Below are positions 17,087-24,810 of a stretch of 64,000 nucleotides of DNA, piece after piece; the first letter of the stretch is position 1; every line of letters starts with the position of its first letter. The notes under the pieces are model-generated. The model was not told the origin of the DNA and ran no database searches. It worked only from the letters and a program-made list of their open reading frames with translations. Location: contig NZ_JAFMYU010000018.1 in assembly GCF_017353255.1 (NCBI RefSeq), positions 62,001 to 126,000 of the forward strand. The letters run 5' to 3'. The stretch is from Fibrella aquatilis. Its GTDB lineage: Bacteria > Bacteroidota > Bacteroidia > Cytophagales > Spirosomataceae. A program made the translations under genes and the position numbers.

Positions 17087-18262
17087 ATGGTCTATCTGTA
17101 CCTATTTATCTGCTTACCCATCGGCATTTTTCTGGCCCTCAATACGCTCCACTATTTTTTCTACGCCGTGCTGGGGCGGCTAGGCCGGGCCGACGACGTA
17201 ACGCCCTCAGCCACAGGCGATGTGGTCCGGAAAATTGCCGTGCTGGTACCGGCCTATAAAGAAGATACCGTCATTCTGGACTCGGTGCGGGCCAACCTGG
17301 GGCAGGACTACCCCCGTGACCGCTTTGACATCATCGTCATCGCCGATGGGTTTCAGCCGCATACGCTTACAGCCCTGGCCGAGCTGCCCGTACGGGTGCT
17401 GCCGGTGTCGTTTGCCGTGTCTACCGTAACCAGAGCATTGTGCGCCGCTCTTGATTCGCTGGCCCCGGATGCTTATGACCTTGTGATTGTAGCCGATGCC
17501 GACAACCACTTGGCCCCCGATTTCCTGAGCCGGGTCAACGCCGCGTTTGCGGGTGGGTGGCGGGCCATTCAGGGGCACCGCGTGGCCAAGAATCTGGATA
17601 CCCGCGTGGCCCTGTTAGATGCGGTGAGTGAGGAGATTAACAACCACATCACGCGGAAAGGCTACCGCGCTGCCGGGCTGTCGGCCACCATCATCGGGTC
17701 GGGCATGGCGGTTGATCTGCGGCTGATGAAAGCGGCGATGTCGGGCCTGACCACCATAGGTGGGTTTGATAAGGAACTGGCTATGAAACTGGCTATCGGC
17801 GGGCACAAAATCGGCTACCTCGAAGACGCCTTTGTGTATGACGAAAAAGTGGCGAAGCGGGCTGTTTTCGAGCAGCAGCGCACCCGCTGGATTGCCGCGC
17901 AATGGCAGTTTGTGGCCGACTATTTCCGCCCCGGCATGGGGCAACTCCTGCGCGGACAGTGGCTTAGCGGGCTGAAACTGGTGCAGGAAATGGCCCTGCC
18001 AAAGGTGCTGCTGCTGGGCTTGCTGGGCTTGGTTTTCGGTGTCAGCCTGCTGGTGGGCTACGCGCCCGCAACCCTGGCGCTGGGTGGTTTGCTGGTGCTG
18101 TTTGTGGCCAGTTTACTCCTGTCTATTCCGGGATACCTCTGGAAAAAACTGTCTTTCCGTGACCTGGGCGTGGTTTTTTCGCTTATGTTCAGCTTCATAA
18201 AAGCCGCGTTCAACATGCGCCGGGCGTTCAAATCGTTCATGCATACCCCCCACAACGCATGA
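17087..18262 (+). CDS. Membrane glycosyltransferase family 2 (cellulose-synthase-like)
   Basis: A membrane-embedded processive-type GT2 enzyme. From the ATG at 17087 it begins MVYLYLFICLPIGIF, one N-terminal helix. The catalytic domain follows with VLVPAYKED, VIADGF, the DxD-type site VADADNHLAPDF and QQQRTRWIAAQW (Q/RxxRW motif), and two or three C-terminal helices come after residue 310. It transfers a nucleotide sugar, building or modifying a cell-surface glycan. Alternative starts are ATG 17045 and TTG 17009; the latter lies in the palindrome and is unlikely. It overlaps the next glycosyltransferase by ATGA, so the two probably act on the same glycan. Confidence 0.87.
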   Translation: MVYLYLFICLPIGIFLALNTLHYFFYAVLGRLGRADDVTPSATGDVVRKIAVLVPAYKEDTVILDSVRANLGQDYPRDRFDIIVIADGFQPHTLTALAELPVRVLPVSFAVSTVTRALCAALDSLAPDAYDLVIVADADNHLAPDFLSRVNAAFAGGWRAIQGHRVAKNLDTRVALLDAVSEEINNHITRKGYRAAGLSATIIGSGMAVDLRLMKAAMSGLTTIGGFDKELAMKLAIGGHKIGYLEDAFVYDEKVAKRAVFEQQRTRWIAAQWQFVADYFRPGMGQLLRGQWLSGLKLVQEMALPKVLLLGLLGLVFGVSLLVGYAPATLALGGLLVLFVASLLLSIPGYLWKKLSFRDLGVVFSLMFSFIKAAFNMRRAFKSFMHTPHNA

Positions 18263-19182
18263 CACCCGCTCACCAAACGCCGCTTATTTCGATCATCACG
18301 ATCAACTACAATCAGGCCGACGTAACGCATGATTTCCTCCAGTCGGCAAAACTGCTAACTTACCCCAACTACGAAATCATCCTGGTCGACAATGCCTCGA
18401 CCATTCCCTTTGTCCTGCCCGCCGAAGCCGCGCAGGGCGGGGCGTTCTGGGAGCGGGTGCGGGTGGTACGCAGCGAGGTGAATCTGGGCTTCACGGGGGG
18501 CAACAACCTGGGTATGGCGCAGGCCGGGGGCGACTATTTTTTCATCGTCAACAACGACACCGAACTCACCGCCAGCCTGCTCGATGAACTCCTGAAGCCC
18601 TTTGCACTCAGCCCCCTGATTGGCGTGGTGTGCCCCAAAATCAAGTTTTTCGACATGCCCAATACGGTGCAGTTTGCAGGCTACGGCCCCATGAACATGC
18701 TCACCGGCACGGCGCATTTGGTGGGCTTCAATCAGCCCGACGGCGTGCAGTATAACCGGCCCGGCCCTACCCACTTCGCCCACGGCTGCGCCATGTTGGT
18801 AAGCCGCGCCGTGGTAGCCAAAGTAGGCCGTTTTGCCGAGCGTTTTTTCCTTTACTATGAGGAACTTGACTGGTCGCAGCGGATCAAAGACGCGGGTTAT
18901 GTCATTCATTATCAGCCTACTGCTAATATTTTGCACAAAGAATCGGTTTCGGTAGGGCGGCAGAGTACATTGCGGACGTACTACATGACCCGCAACCGTA
19001 TTTTGTTTATCCGTCGGCACGGGTCGTGGGCGCAGCGGCTGGGCTTTTTCGCTTTTTTTGGCGTGGCAGTACTGCCCAAACACGTAGCTTCGTACCTGCT
19101 GGCGGGCCAGGTTCCCCACGCCAGAGCTTTTTTGCGGGGGCTACTCTGGAACCTCCGCTCCTCAACGGCATCGGCGGTGTAG
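18259..19182 (+). CDS. Glycosyltransferase family 2 (rhamnosyltransferase-like)
   Basis: A 307-aa soluble GT-A enzyme. The nucleotide-binding fold starts ISIITINYNQADVTHDFLQS. LGFTGGNNLGM and FIVNNDTEL carry the NDT metal/nucleotide motif of the WcaA/RfbN-like group, and FLYYEELDWSQRIKDAGY holds the E-x-D-W acceptor-side motif. This family adds deoxyhexoses or hexoses to lipid-linked glycans or polysaccharide; the sugar cannot be told from sequence. The start overlaps the stop of the upstream membrane glycosyltransferase by 4 bases, indicating coupled translation. Confidence 0.88.
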   Translation: MTPAHQTPLISIITINYNQADVTHDFLQSAKLLTYPNYEIILVDNASTIPFVLPAEAAQGGAFWERVRVVRSEVNLGFTGGNNLGMAQAGGDYFFIVNNDTELTASLLDELLKPFALSPLIGVVCPKIKFFDMPNTVQFAGYGPMNMLTGTAHLVGFNQPDGVQYNRPGPTHFAHGCAMLVSRAVVAKVGRFAERFFLYYEELDWSQRIKDAGYVIHYQPTANILHKESVSVGRQSTLRTYYMTRNRILFIRRHGSWAQRLGFFAFFGVAVLPKHVASYLLAGQVPHARAFLRGLLWNLRSSTASAV

Positions 19183-19262
19183 CGTGCATCCTGGTGGTAA
19201 GTAGTAATGGCCCCGAATTGCTTTTTCGCAAAAAGTAGTCTGGTCTCTTTCTGCCACTCACC

Positions 19263-20378
19263 ATGTACAAAGCCGCCTGGATCGTTGCCGCCGTCAGTCT
19301 ATCCGTTGCCATTGGCATGGCCCTTATGGGGCAGCTGGCTTCGGCGGGGCCATTTTTCATCCTCTTTTTTGCTGCACTGGCACTGGCGTTTCGGGGTAGT
19401 GAAGCCCTGCGTGGGTTTGCCTATACCATCATGATCTTCGCGGCGGTCACCACGGCGCTGTATTACCCGGCCTATTTCGTTGACCTAAACGGCTTCAAAT
19501 TCAGTAAGTTAATTACGCCGCTGATCCAGCTCATCATGTTTGGCATGGGCACGTCCATGAGTTTCGGCGACTTTGTGGGTGTGGTTAAAATGCCCAAAGG
19601 TGTGATTCTGGGCGTGGTGAGCCACTTTATCATTATGCCGCTCATTGGCTTTACCCTGGCCAGCGTGAGCGGTTTTCCGCCCGAAATTGCCGCCGGTATC
19701 ATCCTCATTGGCTGTTCGCCCAACGGCATGGCCTCCAACGTAATTTCTTACCTGGCCAAAGCCAACCTGGCCCTGTCGATCACGATTACGGCCTTCTCTA
19801 CCATGCTGGCCCCTTTTGTGACGCCCATGCTCATGAAACTCTACGCTGGTGCCCTCGTCGACATCAACGTGCTCGACATGACCTGGGACATTGCCCGGAT
19901 GGTGATCCTGCCCATTGGCGCGGGGCTGCTGTTCAACAAATTCCTGAGTGGCAAAGCCAAATGGCTCGACGAGGCCATGCCCTACGTGTCGATGTTCGGC
20001 ATAGGCTTTATCATTGTCATCATCACCGCCGCCGGCCATAACAGCCTGCTCACCATTGGTCCAGCGCTGATTGGGCTGGTGCTGCTGCACAACCTGTCGG
20101 GCTATTTTTTGGGCTACTGGTCGGGACGGTTGTTTGGCATGAGTGAGCGTGACTGCCGGACCATTGCCATTGAAGTGGGCATGCAAAACGGCGGCCTGGC
20201 GTCGGGCATTGCCAAGGGAATGGGCAAAATAGCCACCGTGGGCCTGGCCCCGGCCGTTTTTGGGCCACTCATGAACGTGACCGGCTCCATCCTGGCCTCG
20301 TGGTGGCACCGCCGCCCGCCCCAGGAAATGCCCGTGCCCACGCCAGAACCTGCCTTGAACACTAATAACGCTCTGTGA
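19263..20378 (+). CDS. Bile acid:sodium symporter family (BASS) transporter
   Basis: A 371-aa inner-membrane carrier with 10 to 11 hydrophobic segments. The family motifs are visible: FGMGTSMSFGDF, then GIILIGCSPNGMASNVISYLAKANLALSITITAFST (the GCSPxGxxSN crossing segment that binds Na+), and RTIAIEVGMQNGGLASGIA near the C terminus, the second substrate-site motif. Bacterial BASS members move organic anions such as pantoate, pyruvate-type acids or bile acids with Na+. The substrate here is unknown. It precedes the xylanase gene by about 30 bases, so co-transcription is possible. Confidence 0.92.
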   Translation: MYKAAWIVAAVSLSVAIGMALMGQLASAGPFFILFFAALALAFRGSEALRGFAYTIMIFAAVTTALYYPAYFVDLNGFKFSKLITPLIQLIMFGMGTSMSFGDFVGVVKMPKGVILGVVSHFIIMPLIGFTLASVSGFPPEIAAGIILIGCSPNGMASNVISYLAKANLALSITITAFSTMLAPFVTPMLMKLYAGALVDINVLDMTWDIARMVILPIGAGLLFNKFLSGKAKWLDEAMPYVSMFGIGFIIVIITAAGHNSLLTIGPALIGLVLLHNLSGYFLGYWSGRLFGMSERDCRTIAIEVGMQNGGLASGIAKGMGKIATVGLAPAVFGPLMNVTGSILASWWHRRPPQEMPVPTPEPALNTNNAL

Positions 20379-20409
20379 GCTATTATCCCTACTACGCTAC
20401 CCCAACGCT

Positions 20410-21519
20410 ATGAAAAACGTGATTATGAACAGCCCGCCAGCAGGGGGCAACAAATGGATTAATCAGGGGTTTGCGGCCCTGATTTCGCTGCTGGTAGGAT
20501 GCAGTTCGACCCCTGTAGCCACCACCACGCCTGTTATGCCGCAACCCGTTGCCGTCACCCTCCGGGCGGCTGCCCAGTTTCCATTTGGCGCGGCGCTGAA
20601 CCCCAATCTGCTCACCAGCAACAACGCCTACCGGCAGGTAGCGCAGCAGGAATACAGCAGCATTACGGCCGAAAATTACCTGAAAATGGAGAACGTTCAC
20701 CCTGCCCAGGACCGCTACGACTGGACCGGCAGCGACGTGCTCGTGGCCTTTGCCGAACAGAATAAACAGCGTATGCACGGTCACACGCTGGTTTGGCACC
20801 AGGCCGTGCCTGCCTGGGTTACCAATTTTAAAGGTGATTCGCTGGCTTGGGAGGCCCTCTTCAAAACCCATATTCAAACCGTAATAGCGCACTACAAAGA
20901 CCGGCTGGCCTCATTCGACGTGGTCAACGAGGCCTTCGGCGACGACGGCACCCTGCGGCCATCCGTCTGGCTCACTCACCTGGGTCCCGACTACGTGGCC
21001 CGGGCGTTTCAGTATGCCCGCGAGGCCAGCCCCGGCGTGAAGCTGTTCTACAACGAATATGGCCACGAATACAGCCCCAAACGCCTGGCGGCTACCGTGG
21101 CCCTGGCGGCTGATTTCAAGAAACGGGGCATCCCCATCGACGGGCTGGGGTTGCAGATGCACACCAACATTGGTCAGTCTGATGCGGCTATCCAGAACGC
21201 CATCCAGCAGGTGGCCGCCACGGGGCTGCTGGTGCATATTTCGGAGCTGGACGTGCGCGTGAACCAGGCCAAACAAGCCAATTATGTGCTCACCGATGCC
21301 GACAAACTGGCGCAGCGGCAGAAGTTTGCGGCTATTGTGCGGGCCTACAAGACGCTGGTGCCCAAGGCCCAGCAACATGGCATCACCACCTGGAACATCG
21401 GCGATGGCGACAGCTGGATTCCGAATTTCTGTAGCTGCCAGGATTTTCCGCTGCCCTTCGACAAACAGTACGCCCGCAAACCCGCCTACGACGGCATCCT
21501 CGACGGGCTAACCAAGTAG
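20410..21519 (+). CDS. Endo-1,4-beta-xylanase, GH10 lipoprotein
   Basis: A 369-aa glycoside hydrolase family 10 enzyme cleaving internal beta-1,4 links of xylan. The N terminus has a lipoprotein signal with lipobox LLVGC (Cys31), placing it on the cell surface or in the periplasm. GH10 landmarks: ENYLKMENVHP, HGHTLVWH, acid/base Glu174 in VVNEAFGD and nucleophile Glu279 in HISELDVR. The C-terminal WNIGDGDSW replaces the more usual WGxxDxxSW but keeps the aromatic residue. The length is that of a single catalytic domain without a carbohydrate-binding module. Confidence 0.94.
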   Translation: MKNVIMNSPPAGGNKWINQGFAALISLLVGCSSTPVATTTPVMPQPVAVTLRAAAQFPFGAALNPNLLTSNNAYRQVAQQEYSSITAENYLKMENVHPAQDRYDWTGSDVLVAFAEQNKQRMHGHTLVWHQAVPAWVTNFKGDSLAWEALFKTHIQTVIAHYKDRLASFDVVNEAFGDDGTLRPSVWLTHLGPDYVARAFQYAREASPGVKLFYNEYGHEYSPKRLAATVALAADFKKRGIPIDGLGLQMHTNIGQSDAAIQNAIQQVAATGLLVHISELDVRVNQAKQANYVLTDADKLAQRQKFAAIVRAYKTLVPKAQQHGITTWNIGDGDSWIPNFCSCQDFPLPFDKQYARKPAYDGILDGLTK

Positions 21520-21578
21520 ACGCGCCAGTTGGTGAGGCCGCATTAGTTAACGGTAAGCCAAACGGGGCAACTGCTGCG

Positions 21579-21586
21579 TAGCTTTG
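21579..21586 (+). promoter_or_regulatory. -7-type promoter motif for the cupin gene
   Basis: TAGCTTTG matches TAnnTTTG exactly and lies 33 bases before the cupin start. The same eight bases in the same GCGTAGCTTTG context occur before the truncated hemoglobin gene. No convincing -33 element was found. Confidence 0.4.
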
Positions 21587-21618
21587 GTGTAGCGCAACTG
21601 CCAACGCGCCACAGACTT

Positions 21619-22179
21619 ATGCAGCGTAGAACGTTTATGCTCAACAGCTTAGCGGCCGCACCACTGGTGGCCAGCCAGCCCATTTTTGCCTTCGCTGACC
21701 GGGAAAAGAAAGGTTTCAAAGTAACCGTCGGTGAGGGGCGTTACCACGGTCCAATCCAGTTGAAGGGCGTCAATGCCAACATTCTGGCGGTGAAGGTGTC
21801 GGGAAAGGATACCAACGGCGACCTGGCCATTTTCGAGCAAACCAGCCTCTCGCCGGGCCGGGGTACGCCTATGCACGTGCATCCCTACCAGGACGAGGTC
21901 TTCACCGTAATCGACGGGGAGTATGCCTTTCAGATTGGCGACGACAAGTACCGGCTCAAGACCGGCGAGACCATTTTTCTGCCCCGGCAGGTGCCACATT
22001 CGTGGATTCAGCTCAGCGAACGGGGTAAGATGATGGTGACGATGCAGCCCGCCGGGAAGCTCGAAGATTTTTTTGTGGCTATGGCGGCGCTGAAGGCTCC
22101 CCCGACCGCCGCCGAAATGGCCGCCATCTTTGCCCAGAACGACATGAAGGTAGTTGGCCCACCCATGACCCCTGACTGA
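21619..22179 (+). CDS. Exported cupin-domain protein
   Basis: A 186-aa protein with an N-terminal twin-Arg-type signal (MQRRTFMLNSLAAAPLVASQPIFAF) and one cupin barrel at about residues 55-140. Cupin motif 1 is PGRGTPMHVHPYQDEVFTVIDGEY (two His and one Glu metal ligands) and motif 2 is FLPRQVPHSWIQ (third His). The C-terminal helix (PPTAAEMAAIF) is typical of quercetinase-like exported cupins in Bacteroidota. It should bind a divalent metal; the substrate is unknown. A -7-type motif lies 33 bases upstream. Confidence 0.85.
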   Translation: MQRRTFMLNSLAAAPLVASQPIFAFADREKKGFKVTVGEGRYHGPIQLKGVNANILAVKVSGKDTNGDLAIFEQTSLSPGRGTPMHVHPYQDEVFTVIDGEYAFQIGDDKYRLKTGETIFLPRQVPHSWIQLSERGKMMVTMQPAGKLEDFFVAMAALKAPPTAAEMAAIFAQNDMKVVGPPMTPD

Positions 22180-22262
22180 CGAAACGGGCACTGGTTGATG
22201 AAATCCATGCCCGGCGCTAACGCCTATCAGTCCGCCGCCTAAGCTGCCACGAAACCTATGCG

Positions 22263-22270
22263 TAGCTTTG
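22263..22270 (+). promoter_or_regulatory. -7-type promoter motif for the truncated hemoglobin gene
   Basis: TAGCTTTG, an exact TAnnTTTG match, ends 7 bases before the start at 22278, giving a very short leader. The context repeats that of the cupin promoter motif. Confidence 0.4.
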
Positions 22271-22277
22271 CGAACTG

Positions 22278-22673
22278 ATGACTCTTCCCGATATAACAAC
22301 TGAAGCTGATGTGGCCCTTTTCGTGGCTCGCTTCTACGAACGCATCCGTCAGGACCCCGATCTGGGACCCATTTTCAATACCGTGGCGCAGGTAGACTGG
22401 CCGACGCACCTGCCCAATATTGAGCGGTTCTGGTCGACGATGCTGCTGAATACAGGCACGTATACAGGTAACCCCATGCCCGTTCATTTCAACCTGGCCC
22501 GAAAAACGCCCATCCGCCCCGCCCACTTCGACCAGTGGCTGGCTCTTTTCCGGCAAACGCTGACCGAACACTTCGCGGGCGAACGTACAAACGAAGCCTT
22601 GCTCCGCGCCCAGGGTATCGCCACCGTTATGCAGGGCCGACTGGCAGGCATGGATTTGCTGGTAGAAAACTAG
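22278..22673 (+). CDS. Group III truncated hemoglobin
   Basis: A 131-aa heme protein of the truncated (2-on-2) globin type, group III. Supporting residues: ALFVARFYERIRQDPDLGPIF at the A/B helices, HLPNIERFWSTMLLNTGTYTGNP in the B-E region, and the likely proximal His83 in RPAHFDQWLALF. These proteins bind O2 or NO and are thought to help with nitrosative stress or peroxide chemistry in the cytoplasm. The start at 22278 follows a -7 motif almost directly, so the mRNA leader is short. Confidence 0.9.
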   Translation: MTLPDITTEADVALFVARFYERIRQDPDLGPIFNTVAQVDWPTHLPNIERFWSTMLLNTGTYTGNPMPVHFNLARKTPIRPAHFDQWLALFRQTLTEHFAGERTNEALLRAQGIATVMQGRLAGMDLLVEN

Positions 22674-22755
22674 CCGTTAAACCAGCTATTTGTCCGAATA
22701 AAAAGCGTTTCCGGGCCTGGCGTGTTCAGTGGGTACGTATTAACCAACGGCTATC

Positions 22756-22890
22756 ATGAGCAACGATGCGAAGAAGGCGAAGAAAGTAGTCGAAAAAGGA
22801 GCCGCCGGGCATAAGGTGCCCAAGTACGAACAACGCGAAGATGCCTCTGCCGCCCAACAGGCCAAGGTGGCGCCCAAAGGCAAGAAATAG
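22756..22890 (+). CDS. Small basic Lys/Ala-rich protein, 44 aa
   Basis: A short frame beginning MSNDAKKAKKVVEKGAAG and ending KVAPKGKK, about one third Lys/Ala, with no Cys or Trp. It starts about 80 bases after the hemoglobin stop and is followed 11 bases later by a strong terminator hairpin, which supports a real transcription unit. Its composition suggests a nucleic-acid-binding or histone-H1-like tail peptide; that is only inference. Confidence 0.6.
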   Translation: MSNDAKKAKKVVEKGAAGHKVPKYEQREDASAAQQAKVAPKGKK

Positions 22891-22901
22891 ACATTGCCAC
22901 A

Positions 22902-22940
22902 AAAAAGCCGGTTCAGTCATCCCGATTGAACCGGCTTTTT
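22902..22940 (+). terminator. Rho-independent terminator after the 44-aa gene
   Basis: AAAAAGCCGGTTCA (22902-22915) pairs perfectly with TGAACCGGCTTTTT (22927-22940) around an 11-base loop. A U-rich end serves the plus strand, and the A-run on the left could serve the minus strand as well. Confidence 0.88.
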
Positions 22941-23495
22941 GTTGTCTGGAGATTACAGCTACTCAATCTGGCAGATCAATAATCCTTCGGTGGTTATATG
23001 CCGATTTAAGCAATCGCGTTACCAAAACTTGCCTGATCGAACAAATTTGGACTATGCCCGGCCTTGATATACCGGTCAAAACTAGCGGCGAATTCTTGAC
23101 TACCATGCATATCGGCCATCAACTCGAGGTTAGGGAACAGGCGATATAACTCGCCATCGGCTTGTCCGCAAAGAAATTTGTAGAAAGAGCTTTTAACGCG
23201 CAGTCCCTCACTGACCAACTTGCGTTTATCGACCTTTTTTTGGTAACAGCACTGCAACTAGTACAAAAAATGAATGCTATGTGATCATGCATAGATCAGG
23301 TATGCTAATCAATAATCGGTTCGGTGAGCATGGCGGCAAGGGCCTGTAAAATGACCAGGCACAGAATTTGTTGGTGGATTGAGCTATAGGCTAAACCGGT
23401 CAATCAGTTATAAATCAAACCATTGCAGGTCCAGTTATCCAGTATACGGTCATTGACTTGCTCAACGTTATTGGTTAGCTTTAGCCCTTTGTTAC
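22941..23495. other. Intergenic region with decayed coding remnants
   Basis: About 550 bases without a convincing intact gene. A minus frame at 23006-23257 could encode 83 residues ending YIKAGHSPNLFDQASFGNAIA, which looks like a piece of a protein rather than a whole one. Minus-strand codons in 23317-23408 read ILCLVILQALAAMLTEPIID and then stop, which looks like the end of a lost gene. That end falls in a repeat shared with 24547-24580. Confidence 0.4.
23317..23350. repeat. Diverged direct repeat, left copy (flanks the toxin-like pair)
   Basis: 34 bases (CGGTTCGGTGAGCATGGCGG and onward) match 24547-24580 at 28 positions in the same orientation. The copies bracket the 23496-24532 gene pair. 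On the minus strand both read as a peptide ending LAxMLTEP shortly before a stop. Confidence 0.55.
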
Positions 23496-23735
23496 ATGAC
23501 AACCACACACCTTATGCTTCACCTCCCAGACGAGACCGACGTAGCCATTGATATGTCGGAAGTCGCCACTAAGGCTGTTCACGCCGCTTTTCTAAAAGCT
23601 CGTGAGTCGCGCCTGCCCGTTGTTATTGCCGAAGGCGATCAACTTATTGAGGTGGGGCCAGACAATAGCCGAACCGTGCTGAAGCAACTGCCACCGCTGC
23701 AAAAGCCTGCCCGGCGGCTGCTCATCATCGCTTAA
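23496..23735 (+). CDS. Small partner protein of the zeta-like kinase (antitoxin-like)
   Basis: A 79-aa protein: MTTTHLMLHLPDETDVAIDMSEVATKAVHAAFLKARESRLPVVIAEGDQ and onward. No known domain was recognised with confidence. It ends 2 bases before the GTG start of the P-loop kinase, which is the usual tight pairing of an antitoxin or partner protein with a zeta-like enzyme. The mid section AFLKARESRLPVVIAEGDQLIEV has the feel of small antitoxin-like proteins found before such kinases. Function inferred from position only. Confidence 0.65.
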   Translation: MTTTHLMLHLPDETDVAIDMSEVATKAVHAAFLKARESRLPVVIAEGDQLIEVGPDNSRTVLKQLPPLQKPARRLLIIA

Positions 23736-23737
23736 CT

Positions 23738-24532
23738 GTGCCGACGCTGACCCTATTTGCCGGACCTAATGGGTCTGGCAAGAGCACCATTGTCAATTTT
23801 GTCCGCACCGACGATCCCTACCCATATCCACCCGGCACGTTCTACCTGAACGCCGACGACCTGGAGAAACAGCTACGGTCAAGGCCTATCTGCGATTTGC
23901 GGCCCTACGGACTGCACACGTTGCCATTGGCCGAATGGAATCGGTTTGTTAAGGAATCTACCCTGACCGATAAAATTTGCCAAACCAAACAACTAACCGT
24001 AGATCAGGTATTAACCTGCATCAAACTGGTACGTGGCAGCATTGGCATCAAAACGGAAGCTACCGATACTGATCCATACTACATGGAGGTCGATTCGTAT
24101 GTTGCTGCCCTCATTATCGACTTCATCCGGTATCACCTAATAAGGACCGAGCAGTCATTCGCGTTCGAGACGGTGATGTCGCACGCTGGTAAACTAGACA
24201 TCATGCGACGGGCCAGAAAGGCAGGTTTTCAGGTACGTCTTTATTACGTCACCACCCGCGACCCTGATATCAACGTAGCTCGCGTCAGCTACCGGGTGGC
24301 CGATGGTGGACACCCGGTGGATGAAGCTAAAATACGTAGCCGTTACTGGGACTCGTTGAACAACCTGGCGGGTGCCCTACGCCTGGCCGATGAGGCGTAC
24401 CTATTCGATAACTCTACTGATGGGGGTGATAGTATTGAAATAGCCCACAAGGTTGGTAATGAACTTATGGTATCAGTTGAGGAAGTGCCCGATTGGTACA
24501 TCCAGTATGTCGAAGCCAAATTCCTGCCTTAA
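23738..24532 (+). CDS. Zeta-toxin-like P-loop kinase
   Basis: A 264-aa protein beginning at GTG 23738, 2 bases after its small partner. Walker A is GPNGSGKST (residues 9-17), followed by LNADDLEKQL, the family's acidic substrate-side motif. Further on come FAFETVMSH (as in zeta FxxETT) and RRARKAGFQVRLYYVTTRDPDINVARVSYRVADGGHPVDEAKI, matching the zeta-family segment with V..RV..GGH.V. It differs from the shortest zeta proteins by an insert at about 45-110. Zeta toxins phosphorylate UDP-N-acetylglucosamine; whether this one is toxic is not shown. Confidence 0.82.
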   Translation: MPTLTLFAGPNGSGKSTIVNFVRTDDPYPYPPGTFYLNADDLEKQLRSRPICDLRPYGLHTLPLAEWNRFVKESTLTDKICQTKQLTVDQVLTCIKLVRGSIGIKTEATDTDPYYMEVDSYVAALIIDFIRYHLIRTEQSFAFETVMSHAGKLDIMRRARKAGFQVRLYYVTTRDPDINVARVSYRVADGGHPVDEAKIRSRYWDSLNNLAGALRLADEAYLFDNSTDGGDSIEIAHKVGNELMVSVEEVPDWYIQYVEAKFLP

Positions 24533-24546
24533 CTATTCTAGGCCAC

Positions 24547-24580
24547 CGGCTCGGTGAGCATAGGGGCAAGGAACTATAAA
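24547..24580. repeat. Diverged direct repeat, right copy (flanks the toxin-like pair)
   Basis: Right copy of the repeat at 23317-23350, 28 of 34 bases identical. Together the copies suggest that the toxin-like pair was inserted into, or duplicated with, the end of another gene. Confidence 0.55.
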
Positions 24581-24603
24581 TTCGAAATCGGGCTTCACCC
24601 ACT

Positions 24604-24640
24604 TCCTCATCTGTAGTGAGGTGCTCTATCCGATTAAGTT
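24604..24640 (-). pseudogene. Decayed partial tRNA copy (D arm and anticodon arm)
   Basis: Read on the minus strand, this carries GGATAGAGCACCTCACTACA followed by GATGAGG, nearly identical to the D-arm/anticodon-arm part of the tRNA-Arg at 24680-24753. The anticodon position reads ACA instead of ACG. No acceptor stem or T arm is present, so it cannot be a working tRNA. Confidence 0.7.
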
Positions 24641-24649
24641 CCTGGAAAC

Positions 24650-24673
24650 AAAAAACCAGTCATTGCTGACTGG
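24650..24673 (-). terminator. Terminator downstream of tRNA-Arg
   Basis: On the minus strand CCAGTCA and TGACTGG pair around a 4-base loop and are followed by TTTTTTG, directly after the 3' end of the tRNA. It separates the tRNA from its decayed copy. Confidence 0.75.
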
Positions 24674-24679
24674 CTTTCG

Positions 24680-24753
24680 TGCACTTGTAGGGATTCGAAC
24701 CCCAAACCTCCTCATCCGTAGTGAGGTGCTCTATCCAATTGAGCTACAAATGC
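24680..24753 (-). tRNA. tRNA-Arg, anticodon ACG
   Basis: A 74-base cloverleaf on the minus strand. The acceptor stem GCATTTG pairs with CAAGTGC, with discriminator A. The D arm is GCTC/GAGC with GG in the loop. The anticodon stem CCTCA/TGAGG encloses CTACGGA (anticodon ACG, read as ICG in the cell). The variable loop AGGTT is followed by a T arm with TTCGAAT. CCA is not encoded. A terminator follows. Confidence 0.93.
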
Positions 24754-24810
24754 ATACTGTTTTTCCCGTGTTGGGACTGCAAAAGTAGGGCAAAAACGGG
24801 GTTTGTCAAG

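Noticed and set aside
23006-23257. 83-aa minus-strand gene
   Set aside because: Looks like a fragment with no recognisable family and lies in a region of decayed sequence; kept only as part of the intergenic note.
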